Below, in pieces: positions 25,601-34,989 of a stretch of DNA of 34,989 nucleotides. Position numbers and translations under genes: made by a program. The DNA is from Chloroflexota bacterium (lineage in GTDB: Bacteria; Chloroflexota; Dehalococcoidia; Lucifugimonadales; UBA3495). The DNA is taken from the NCBI GenBank assembly GCA_022573285.1, contig JACZUF010000034.1, positions 1 to 34,989 of the forward strand, given 5' to 3'. Below the pieces are notes generated by a model. It did no database searches, had not been told where the DNA came from, and worked only from the letters and a program-made list of their open reading frames with translations. Each line of letters starts with the position of its first letter. Positions within the stretch are counted from its first letter, which is position 1.

Positions 25601-26392
25601 GGCGCGGGGGACTCGGACATTGAAGACGCCTTGGCCCGCGTGTGGTTCACCGAGCAGTCAGGTGCCTCCCACATGGGACCCATCGACGGCTCTCCCGAAG
25701 TCGATTACCCTCGGGTCGACCGCTGGCTGGAGGAGAAGGGATACAACCCCAGGGAGATCTTCGACGACACCAAGAAAGGCGCCGCTCGGGAGGCCTGCCT
25801 GCGGATGTGGCTGACCGAGGAAGCCGAGATCGACACCAAGGATATGACTCTCGAGGACATGCACCAGGCCGCCCTCAAAGTGCACCGTGAGCGGCGCATC
25901 GCGCCGCCCACCTTCGGCAAGTTCGAGCTCAGCGACGGACGGACCGGAGAGAATTTCGACCAGTTGGTCACCGTGGGCAGCATCTATATGTTGAAGCTCA
26001 TCCACTTGGTGGAAGACAAGATTCACGCGCGCTCCACCGGCCCCTACTCCATGATTACCCAGCAGCCCCTGGGCGGAAAGGCCCAGTTCGGCGGACAGCG
26101 CTTCGGTGAGATGGAGGTCTGGGCCCTGGAGGCCTACAGCGCGGCGTATAACCTCCAAGAAGTATTGACGGTCAAATCCGACGATGTCGCCGGACGCGTA
26201 AAAACCTATGAAGCGATAGTCAAGGGTGAACCCATCGGCCAGCCGGGTGTGCCGGAATCGTTCAACGTGCTGCTCAAGGAACTCCAAAGCCTGGGTCTGT
26301 CTGTCGAGCTGTTGAACGAGGAGAAACGGCCTCCCTGGGCCCAGGGCATTTCCGATGAATCCGATCTATTCCAAACGTTGGAGACGAATTAA
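22616..26392 (+). CDS. rpoB: DNA-directed RNA polymerase subunit beta
   Basis: A 1258-residue beta subunit, complete. Seen: the rifampicin-region segment [20 protein letters not shown] with [15 protein letters not shown] (about 420-450), [20 protein letters not shown], the catalytic-side [15 protein letters not shown] and the C-terminal [31 protein letters not shown]. The Asp, His and Ser that usually mutate in rifampicin resistance are all wild type, so sensitivity is expected. AAGGAG stands 8 bases before ATG 22616. The stop shares one base with rpoC (TAATG), so the two are coupled. It is transcribed from the perfect promoter at 22436-22463 with a long leader. Confidence 0.98.
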   Translation: MALSPALKGQPMQLPEVKSYAQIPQVLEVPNLIQSQIQSWEWFKSEGLLEVYQEISPIADYTGNKYELHFLEHYFRDSKYSPQESKEREITYSKPLYVKTRLVMKETGEIKEQEIFMGDIPMMTDNGTFIINGAERVVVSQLVRSPGIYFVLERNAVSNRSLCSAKLIPSRGAWLEFETSSKDIISVKVDRKRKVSASIFLRALGVADDKEMMAMFADIYTDESHRYMQTTLDKDPVLEPKDLNFKEDDLRSLWEWLHEDKDFDGDAARRIAAAQIEFYRRLRPGEPPSLENSRTLIRNLFFGPRRYDLGRVGRYKLNRRLGQAGNNDLMTLSLDDVVSVIRTMIRINQGEGHPDDIDHLGNRRVRAVGELVQNQVRVGLLRMERMVKEKMTLVDPEAAAPQGLVNIRPVVAAVREFFGGSQLSQFMDQTNPLAELTHKRRLSALGPGGLSRERAGFDVRDVHFSHYGRICPIETPEGPNIGLLSSLASYARINPYGFIESPYRKVLKSLPSDSDDLKGRSVTKAVLDKDGKTIVGKGRAIGANKINALKQLPKGTMISVKPFVASGDDEIIYLSADQEEDFRVAQANAQLDHLNQFVQDRVELRVGENYTLELPDLIDYMDVSPMQIMSVSAALIPFLEHDDANRALMGSNMQRQAVPLLRPQAPVVGTGIESRVARDSGQLVISKANGVVTSVTSHEIVVTDEDGEEHRHPVIKFSRTNQGTCFDQRPIATKGDVVKVGTVLADSSSTDHGELALGQNVLVAFMSWEGYNYEDAIIVSERLYRDDYFTSIHIEKHEMEARETKLGPEEITRDIPNVGETSLRDLDELGIIRVGADVGPGDILVGKVTPKGETELTAEEKLLRAIFGEKSRDVKDTSLRVPHGERGKVIEVKVLTRENKDDLSPGVNQAVRVWIAQTRKISVGDKMAGRHGNKGVVARILPEEDMPYMADGTPVDIILNPIGVPSRMNLGQVLETHLGWAARGLNFRANTPVFDGAGDSDIEDALARVWFTEQSGASHMGPIDGSPEVDYPRVDRWLEEKGYNPREIFDDTKKGAAREACLRMWLTEEAEIDTKDMTLEDMHQAALKVHRERRIAPPTFGKFELSDGRTGENFDQLVTVGSIYMLKLIHLVEDKIHARSTGPYSMITQQPLGGKAQFGGQRFGEMEVWALEAYSAAYNLQEVLTVKSDDVAGRVKTYEAIVKGEPIGQPGVPESFNVLLKELQSLGLSVELLNEEKRPPWAQGISDESDLFQTLETN

Positions 26393-29300
26393 TGGTCAGG
26401 ATGGCAGACAGGGCGGAAACAACGGGGACCAACTTCAACTCGATCCGCATCTCCATCGCATCCCCGGAACAGATACTCAATTGGTCTCACGGCGAGGTTA
26501 CCAAGCCCGAGACCATTAACTACCGCACCCTGCGTCCGGAGAAGGACGGCCTCTTCTGTGAAAGGCTGTTCGGACCCACCAAGGACTGGGAGTGCTTCTG
26601 TGGCAAGTACAAGCGCATCCGATACCGCGGTGTAATCTGCGACCGCTGCGGCGTTGAGGTCACGCGCTCCAAGGTGCGCCGGGAACGCATGGGGCATATC
26701 CGCCTGGCTGCGCCCGTCGCCCATATTTGGTTCAGCAAGACCACGCCCAGCCGGCTGGGTCTGCTCCTGGACCTGTCTCCCAGAAACCTGGAAAGGGTGC
26801 TCTACTTCGCCCAGCACATAATCGTGGCGGTGGACGAAGACGCGCGCCTGGAAGCAGTTGAACTGGAGCAGGCCAAATTCGACGTCGAACTGAAGAAGGC
26901 GCGCCGGCAAGCTGAGGCCCGGACAGCCGCGCTGAAAGCCCGCCTGACGGGCGGCGAAGCATCGGCGGACGCGGTGACCGAAGATGATTCCGGCGAAGAC
27001 GCCGATGAGGCCGAGGCTCCCGGTGACGAAGCCCCAAACGAAATCACTGGCGAAGAAACAACTGAAGAGACCGTCGCCGAAGTGGCTGAAGACGCTACGG
27101 AAGCCGCTGATGATGCGGACGAAGCCCCCGTTGAGACTGAAGAGCCCGAAGTGGAGATGGACCCGGTCGCCATTCAAGTGGAGATCGAGGCCGTCATCGA
27201 CCAATTGGCCACTGAAGAGGCCCAGCTGGATGAGCAGCATAAGGCCGCCCTCGACGAGCTGGAAGACCTGCGGGTCCACAAGCTCATCGCCGAGTCCCGC
27301 TACCGGGAACTGAAAGAGGCCTACGGCGATGTGTTCGAAGCGGGCATGGGCGCCGAGGCCATCCTGGCTATCTTGAAAACCATCAGCCTGGAAGGGCTCA
27401 GGGACCAACTGGTCAATGAGATGCACTCCACGTCCGGTCAACGCCGGAAGAAGGCCATCAAGCGTCTGCGCGTGGTGGAGTCGTTCCGCAAAAGCGGCAA
27501 CCGGGTTGAGGATATGATCATCTCGGTGCTGCCGGTGCTGCCCCCCGAACTGCGCCCCATGGTGCAGTTGGACGGCGGCCGGTTCGCCACCAGCGACCTG
27601 AACGACCTCTACCGCCGGGTGATCAACCGGAACAACCGGCTGAAGAGGCTCATGTCTCTGGGCGCGCCGGAGATCATAATCCGCAACGAGAAACGAATGT
27701 TGCAGGAGGCCGTCGATGCGCTGATCGACAACGGCCGCCGGGGCCGCCCCATCCAGGGCAGCCACAACCACAAGCTAAAGTCCCTGTCCGACCTGCTGCG
27801 TGGCAAGCAAGGACGTTTCCGCCAGAACCTGCTGGGCAAGCGAGTGGACTACAGCGGGCGCTCCGTCATCGTGGTGGGACCCGAACTCAAGATGGACCAG
27901 TGCGGCCTGCCCAAACGCATGGCGCTTGAGCTGTTCAAACCCTTCGTGATGCACCGCCTGGTAATCCTGGGAATAGCGCCCAACATCAAGAACGCCAAGC
28001 GCATGGTGGAGCGGGCCCGGGGAGAGGTCTGGGACATCCTGGAAGACGTGATTAAAGACCGTCCCGTGCTCCTCAACCGCGCTCCCACGCTGCACCGGTT
28101 GGGCATCCAAGCATTCATGCCGGTGCTCATCGAGGGCAACGCCATCCAGATTCACCCGTTGGTCTGTTCCGCCTTCAACGCGGACTTCGACGGCGACCAG
28201 ATGGCGGTCCACGTCCCTCTGTCGCGGATGGCGGTGCTGGAAGCCAAAGAGATCATGCTCAGCACCCACAATATGCTGTCGCCCGCCTCCGGAGACCCGC
28301 TGGTGGCGCCCACTCTGGACATGGTGATGGGCTGTTTCTACCTGACGGAGATCCGGGAAAACAGCACCGGTGTTGGCAGCAGATTCAACGACTTCGACGA
28401 GGCCCGTATCGCCCACGCGTCGGACCTCATCGACCTCCACGCTCCCATCAATGTCCGGGAGGTACGCTACCACGATGGCGAGTGGCTGGAAACCACTTTG
28501 GGCCGGATGATCTTCAATGAGATCCTGCCGGAAGAAATGGGATTCCGTAACATTCTGATGGACCGGGCGGCATTAAAGGACCTGACCGCCGACCTGTACC
28601 GAACCCTCACCAACGAGGAAACTGCCACGGTGCTGGACAGCATCAAAGACCTGGGATTCCACTACGCCACCACGTCGGGGATCACCATCGCGATCAACGA
28701 CATCCAAGTTTCGCCGAAGAAGCAGGATATCTTGACGGCCACCGACGAGATAGTGAGCGGCTTCGAAGAGCAGTTCTTGTCGGGCCTTATCTCCGAGGAA
28801 GAGCGTTACGAAAAAACCGTCGCCGCCTGGACCAAGGCCTCCGACCAAACCACCGCATTGGTGGAAGAGGAATTGCCCAATTATGGCGGCATCGCGGTGA
28901 TGGCCGTCTCGGGCGCCAAGGGTAACATCTCCCAGATCAAACAGATGGCTGGAATGCGTGGTCTGATGACCAACCCCAAAGGGCGGATCATCGACCTGCC
29001 CATCAAGTCCAGTTTCCGGGAGGGGCTGACGGCCCTGGAGTACTTCATCTCCACCCACGGGGCGCGCAAAGGTCTGGCCGACACCGCCCTCAGGACCGCC
29101 GACAGCGGCTACCTGACCCGCCGGCTGATCGATATCGCCCAGGAAGTGATCATTCTGGAAAAGGACTGCGGGACCATTGACTCTTTTTGGGTCACCCCGC
29201 GTCCCGAAGACGAGACCGGCAAGACCCTGCCGGAGCGGATCCACGGGAGGCTGGCCGCCGCGCCGGTGGCCCATCCCGAGACCGGCGAGATCCTGCTCGA

Positions 29301-30897
29301 GCGCAACCAGCAGATCAACCTAGAGATCGGCCAAATACTGGTCGATGCCGGGATCAGAGAAGTGCCGGTGCGCTCACCCCTGATCTGCGAATGCCGCCGC
29401 GGCGTTTGTCAGGCCTGCTACGGCGTCCTGCCCGCCACCGGACTCATGGTCGCGATGGGACAGGCCGTCGGCATCATCGCCGCCCAGAGCATCGGAGAGC
29501 CCGGCACTCAGCTAACCATGCGGACGTTCCACACCGGCGGCATCGCCGGACTGGACATCACCAGCGGTTTGCCCAGGGTGGAAGAACTCTTCGAGGCCCG
29601 CGTGCCCAAGGGCGCGGCCATCCTGGCCGACATCGACGGCGTAGTCGAACTTTCTTCCGATGAAGAAGGACGCCGTCTGCGCCTGATCAGCCGGGAAGAG
29701 TTCCGCGAGGACTACAAGGCCCCCGAGGGAGGCCAGATCCTGGTGGATGTGGGCGAGACCGTGGAGCCGGGTATGGTCTTGGCCACCAGCATGCCCGCTC
29801 TCAAGGGCAAGAAGTCCAAGGCCGCCGTAAAGAAGGCCGCTGAAAAAGCCGCTGAGGCCGCCGAATCCGGGGACGGCGAACCCATCGAGCAAGTCATCGC
29901 CAACATTGGCGGCAGAGTGGAGATCGACTCCGGAGTCATCTCCATCGTTTGGGACGACGTCGAAGTCCGGGAACACCTGATCCTCGCCTCGCACTACATC
30001 CTGGTCAAGGACGGCGATACGGTCCTGGCCGGCGAACCGCTGATCAGCGGACCGCTGAACCCCCACGACATCCTCCACATCCGCGGCAAAGACGACCTGC
30101 AGAGCTACCTGGTGAACCAGGTCCAACAGGTCTACCAGTCCCAGGGTGTGGGTATCCACGATAAGCACATCGAGATAATTCTCCGGCAGATGCTCCGCCG
30201 CGTTCAGGTGGAGTCCACCGGGGACTCAGATCTCATACCCGGCCAAATGATCGACAAATTCCAGTTCCAAGACCAGAACGCCAGGGTGCTGGCCGAGGGT
30301 GGCGAACCCACCACCGCCAAGCCCGTCCTGCTGGGCGTAACCCGGGCGTCCCTGCTGACCGACAGCTTCCTGTCTGCCGCCTCCTTCCAGGAGACCACCA
30401 GGGTCTTGACCCAAGCGGCGGTGAGCGGAGCACAGGACTGGCTCCAGGGACTGAAGGAGAACGTCATCATCGGCAGGCTCATCCCGGCCCGGGTCGATAT
30501 CCCCGGCATGGACGAGTTGCTGAAACCCGAACGGGTGCCGGAGATCGCCGCGGTGTCCCCCGGTGGTTGGTTGGGCGTAACCGACGCGCCAACCGGCGCC
30601 TTCGACCAGCAGCCCAGCGAAGATGTCCCCGCCGAACCCAATATCTTCACCGAAGCGGCCGGCGGTGAAGACTCGACGCCAGAACCAAGCGTCAATGAGC
30701 AGGCCGACGCCCCGGACGACGAACTCGATGCAGACGGGGACGAGTCCGGCGACCTGGACCTTGCCGAGGCCAGTGAACTCAGCACCAACGGCCTCAGCCA
30801 CGACGGCGACAATGGCGCAAGTCCTGACTTTGGAGAAGAGGATGCGGAGGGGAGCGATGAATCAGGCATCGCGGCAGATGGTGAGTCAGCCGAATAA
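26392..30897 (+). CDS. rpoC: DNA-directed RNA polymerase subunit beta-prime
   Basis: A 1501-residue beta-prime subunit. The N-terminal zinc site ([20 protein letters not shown], about 65-85), the catalytic [16 protein letters not shown], the bridge-helix region and the second zinc site ([13 protein letters not shown], about 1001-1013) are intact. Two acidic, low-complexity parts are unusual: residues about 188-254 inside the coiled insert after the first zinc domain, and a tail of about 100 residues (1400-1501) rich in Asp, Glu, Ser and Gly. A Lys/Ala stretch ([19 protein letters not shown]) lies near 1142-1162. ATG 26392 overlaps the rpoB stop; ATG 26401 is an alternative. The tail coding contains the pyrD ribosome site and start. 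Confidence 0.98.
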   Translation: MVRMADRAETTGTNFNSIRISIASPEQILNWSHGEVTKPETINYRTLRPEKDGLFCERLFGPTKDWECFCGKYKRIRYRGVICDRCGVEVTRSKVRRERMGHIRLAAPVAHIWFSKTTPSRLGLLLDLSPRNLERVLYFAQHIIVAVDEDARLEAVELEQAKFDVELKKARRQAEARTAALKARLTGGEASADAVTEDDSGEDADEAEAPGDEAPNEITGEETTEETVAEVAEDATEAADDADEAPVETEEPEVEMDPVAIQVEIEAVIDQLATEEAQLDEQHKAALDELEDLRVHKLIAESRYRELKEAYGDVFEAGMGAEAILAILKTISLEGLRDQLVNEMHSTSGQRRKKAIKRLRVVESFRKSGNRVEDMIISVLPVLPPELRPMVQLDGGRFATSDLNDLYRRVINRNNRLKRLMSLGAPEIIIRNEKRMLQEAVDALIDNGRRGRPIQGSHNHKLKSLSDLLRGKQGRFRQNLLGKRVDYSGRSVIVVGPELKMDQCGLPKRMALELFKPFVMHRLVILGIAPNIKNAKRMVERARGEVWDILEDVIKDRPVLLNRAPTLHRLGIQAFMPVLIEGNAIQIHPLVCSAFNADFDGDQMAVHVPLSRMAVLEAKEIMLSTHNMLSPASGDPLVAPTLDMVMGCFYLTEIRENSTGVGSRFNDFDEARIAHASDLIDLHAPINVREVRYHDGEWLETTLGRMIFNEILPEEMGFRNILMDRAALKDLTADLYRTLTNEETATVLDSIKDLGFHYATTSGITIAINDIQVSPKKQDILTATDEIVSGFEEQFLSGLISEEERYEKTVAAWTKASDQTTALVEEELPNYGGIAVMAVSGAKGNISQIKQMAGMRGLMTNPKGRIIDLPIKSSFREGLTALEYFISTHGARKGLADTALRTADSGYLTRRLIDIAQEVIILEKDCGTIDSFWVTPRPEDETGKTLPERIHGRLAAAPVAHPETGEILLERNQQINLEIGQILVDAGIREVPVRSPLICECRRGVCQACYGVLPATGLMVAMGQAVGIIAAQSIGEPGTQLTMRTFHTGGIAGLDITSGLPRVEELFEARVPKGAAILADIDGVVELSSDEEGRRLRLISREEFREDYKAPEGGQILVDVGETVEPGMVLATSMPALKGKKSKAAVKKAAEKAAEAAESGDGEPIEQVIANIGGRVEIDSGVISIVWDDVEVREHLILASHYILVKDGDTVLAGEPLISGPLNPHDILHIRGKDDLQSYLVNQVQQVYQSQGVGIHDKHIEIILRQMLRRVQVESTGDSDLIPGQMIDKFQFQDQNARVLAEGGEPTTAKPVLLGVTRASLLTDSFLSAASFQETTRVLTQAAVSGAQDWLQGLKENVIIGRLIPARVDIPGMDELLKPERVPEIAAVSPGGWLGVTDAPTGAFDQQPSEDVPAEPNIFTEAAGGEDSTPEPSVNEQADAPDDELDADGDESGDLDLAEASELSTNGLSHDGDNGASPDFGEEDAEGSDESGIAADGESAE

Positions 30898-31885
30898 ACC
30901 GGAGTCTGCTCAAGGGCTGGACCTCTCGGTGGATCTGGCCCCCAGCAACCCCCATCATCTGCGGTTGGCCAACCCAGTGATGATTGCCTCTGGGACCTTC
31001 GGCTACGACGGTTACGGCAGGGGCATCACCGAAGACATGGACCTGGGCCAGTTGGGCGCGGTGGTCCCCAAGACGGTCACCCGCCTGCCCCTGGAAGGCA
31101 ACCCGGAGCCCAGGTGGTATCCCCAGTCCTACCGGGAGGCCTGGGACGCCGGCGACCTGCTGTTCCTAAACGCCATCGGCCTCACCAACCCCGGTATCGA
31201 AGCGGCATTGCGGGACGTGACACCCGGCTGGAGCCGCTGGAACGCCACGGTGCTGTTCAGCTTCGCCTCCGATTCCGTCGAACAGTTTGGACAGATGGCC
31301 GCCATGGCCCACCAGGGGACTGGTTTCCAAGGCATCGAACTCAATCTCAGTTGCCCAAACGTGGAAGACGGGTCTCTATTCGGCTACAGCGCCAGCCTCA
31401 CTGCGCAAGCGGTGGCGGCGGTCAGGGCCAACACAGACCTTCCGATACTGGCCAAGCTGGCGCCCAACGTTCCCAACATTACGGAGATTGCCCACGCGGC
31501 TGTTGACGCCGGGGCAGACGCCCTAACGATCTGCAACACCATACCGGCCATGCGAATCGACACCCAGTCCCGCCAGCCGGTGTTGGGAAATATCACCGGT
31601 GGTCTCTCCGGACCGGGTCTGCGCCCCATCTCTTTGGCCCTCGTCCACCAGGTGTCGAATGAGGTGGACGTGCCCATCATAGGTGTTGGGGGCATTTTCT
31701 CGGGCGAGGATGCGGCCGAATACATCCTGGCGGGCGCCTCCGCCGTACAGATAGGCAGCGCCAACCTGGTGGGGCTGTCTGCGCCCTGGCGGATCTTGAG
31801 CGAGCTTCAAGACTGGATGCGCCGGTCCGGAGACTTCAGCTTGAAGGAATTGATCGGCGGTACCCGGCAGGGGACGGACGTCTAA
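30857..31885 (+). CDS. pyrD: Dihydroorotate dehydrogenase, class 1
   Basis: A 342-residue flavoenzyme of pyrimidine synthesis that oxidises dihydroorotate to orotate. Class 1B-like features: [45 protein letters not shown] with the catalytic-loop Cys, [24 protein letters not shown] and the FMN phosphate region [27 protein letters not shown]. No pyrK electron-transfer subunit is beside it. I chose ATG 30857 (MNQASRQ) because GGAGGGGAG precedes it; this overlaps rpoC by 41 bases, and ATG 30878 or later would reduce that. The frame further upstream is a shadow of rpoC. Its presence inside an RNA polymerase transcript links pyrimidine supply with transcription. Confidence 0.92.
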   Translation: MNQASRQMVSQPNKPESAQGLDLSVDLAPSNPHHLRLANPVMIASGTFGYDGYGRGITEDMDLGQLGAVVPKTVTRLPLEGNPEPRWYPQSYREAWDAGDLLFLNAIGLTNPGIEAALRDVTPGWSRWNATVLFSFASDSVEQFGQMAAMAHQGTGFQGIELNLSCPNVEDGSLFGYSASLTAQAVAAVRANTDLPILAKLAPNVPNITEIAHAAVDAGADALTICNTIPAMRIDTQSRQPVLGNITGGLSGPGLRPISLALVHQVSNEVDVPIIGVGGIFSGEDAAEYILAGASAVQIGSANLVGLSAPWRILSELQDWMRRSGDFSLKELIGGTRQGTDV

Positions 31886-31908
31886 GGGGAGAGGCACCAG
31901 CGAAGCTC

Positions 31909-32000
31909 TGTCATTCTGAGGCGTGAGCCGAAGAATCTCGTTGCTAGAGCGCCAGCATTGACCGAGAGAAACGAGACCCTTCGCTTCACTCAGGGTGACA
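31909..32000. repeat. Imperfect inverted-repeat element (about 92 bp)
   Basis: The left arm, about 31909-31940 (TGTCATTCTGAG at its start, AAGAATCTCG at its end), pairs imperfectly with the right arm, about 31972-32000 (CGAGACCCTTCGCTTCACTC then AGGGTGACA). No ORF is enclosed. It has the form of a short dispersed non-autonomous repeat. Confidence 0.55.
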
Positions 32001-32098
32001 ACTTTCTTACCTCCGTGCCACCAATTGATATACAAAGCTGGCAATCGAAAGACCCTGGCCCAGTAGGGGCGTGCATCACTGCTGGGCTTTGGATAGAA

Positions 32099-32104
32099 TA
32101 TAAT
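32099..32104 (+). promoter_or_regulatory. Possible -10 box of secA
   Basis: A perfect TATAAT, but the DNA 16-18 bases upstream has no good -35. It would give a leader of about 120 bases containing the ACGGTCT/AGACCGT hairpin. Confidence 0.35.
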
Positions 32105-32225
32105 TGGTTTTGGGCCGCCTGTGACGGTCTCAAAGACCGTTGGCGGCGCTCTGAGCGGCGCCCACCGAATAACCGCCCGGCCACGGTACCGATCTACGAG
32201 GCCGATCTACGAGGTCTAATAATCC

Positions 32226-34846
<2,621 letters not shown>

Positions 34847-34847
<1 letters not shown>

Positions 34848-34861
34848 GGGCGCAACGCCCC
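34847..34861 (+). terminator. Small hairpin at the secA stop
   Basis: GGGGCG (34847-34852) pairs with CGCCCC (34856-34861) across CAA. It starts at the last base of the secA stop codon. No U-run follows, so termination would be weak. Confidence 0.4.
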
Positions 34862-34870
34862 CATTGTGCA

Positions 34871-34914
34871 ACCGGGCACATAGGTTACATTTAGACCGGG
34901 GACATAGGTAACAC
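34871..34914 (+). repeat. Direct repeat pair with ACATAGGT core
   Basis: Two 20-base copies start at 34871 (ACCGGGCACATAGGTTACAT) and 34895 (ACCGGGGACATAGGTAACAC), 17 of 20 identical and 24 bases apart. They stand directly before a gene start. The arrangement suits transposase-binding repeats at an IS end. Confidence 0.5.
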
Positions 34915-34926
34915 TATAGTAGGTGT

Positions 34927-34989
34927 ATGCAAGGCACGATTAGCATAGCTGTCCAAGAGCCCGATGTGGAGCGGCCCGAAGCGGATGCT
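34927..34989 (+). CDS. Start of a gene cut by the window end (possible transposase)
   Basis: ATG 34927 opens 21 codons that run off the window (MQGTISIAVQEPDVERPEAD). A -10-like TATAGT (34915-34920) lies six bases before it, so the transcript could be leaderless, as with the transposase at 9499. With the repeat pair just upstream this may be the first gene of an insertion sequence. Too little is visible to name it. Confidence 0.35.
   Translation, partial: MQGTISIAVQEPDVERPEADA

Larger units (their letters stand above)
31886..32225. other. Intergenic region between pyrD and secA
   Basis: About 340 bases with no gene. It holds an inverted-repeat element (31909-32000), a possible -10 box for secA (32099-32104), a hairpin ACGGTCT-CAA-AGACCGT (32124-32140) and a 13-bp tandem repeat CGATCTACGAGG(C/T) at 32190-32215 that duplicates the likely secA ribosome site GAGG. 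Confidence 0.6.

Noticed and set aside
26389-27771. Minus-strand frame of 460 codons opposite rpoC
   Set aside because: It is antisense to a conserved gene; length comes from GC-rich codon bias. No ribosome site or homology by eye.

Overview
The window looks like a high-GC bacterial chromosome, most probably Chloroflexota of the SAR202/Dehalococcoidia type. That guess rests on the protein style (DUF1800/DUF1501/NHL-repeat trio, peptide ABC transporter with a two-domain ATPase, RpoC with acidic extensions, rpoB-rpoC-pyrD-secA order), not on a marker-gene comparison.

Layout. 1-1520: 3' end of an MmgE/PrpD dehydratase gene converging on an SDR oxidoreductase. 1651-5572: an operon-like DUF1800, DUF1501 and NHL beta-propeller set with a promoter and possible leader peptide in front. 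5722-7453: a small unknown protein and a PLP aminotransferase, with terminators and an inverted-repeat element between. 7721-10356: a complete 2.6 kb IS1-family transposon bounded by 19-bp inverted repeats and an 8-bp target duplication. Besides its transposase it carries three passenger genes: a DUF4177-like small protein, a small basic protein and a P63C-domain protein. 10982-18075: a peptide/nickel-type ABC transporter (lipoprotein, two permeases, fused double ATPase). 18183-22222 on the minus strand: VOC protein, AhpD/carboxymuconolactone decarboxylase-like protein, dihydropyrimidinase-like amidohydrolase and MFS transporter. 22436-34847: rpoB, rpoC, pyrD and secA. The last 120 bases hold a repeat pair and the start of another gene.

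Three things stand out. First, the DppB-type permease has a seven-repeat Asp-box (YCF48/BNR-like) beta-propeller inserted in its first extracytoplasmic loop, exactly between the conserved YLxWI segment and the GDLG segment. Second, the AhpD-like gene is cut by an in-frame TGA exactly where the family has the second cysteine of its CxxC motif, and a stem-loop of bacterial SECIS type follows; this reads as a selenoprotein with a CxxU site. Third, the IS1-family element is a passenger-carrying transposon whose inverted repeats encode the stop codon, and the last two residues, of both outermost genes.

How the genes work together. The ABC transporter genes overlap by 1 and 4 bases and should make one importer. 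The minus-strand set (cyclic-amide hydrolase, redox protein, VOC protein, MFS carrier) looks like a small catabolic cluster with unknown substrate. rpoB/rpoC/pyrD are translationally coupled (1-base and 41-base overlaps) and read from a perfect-consensus promoter; secA may have its own start.
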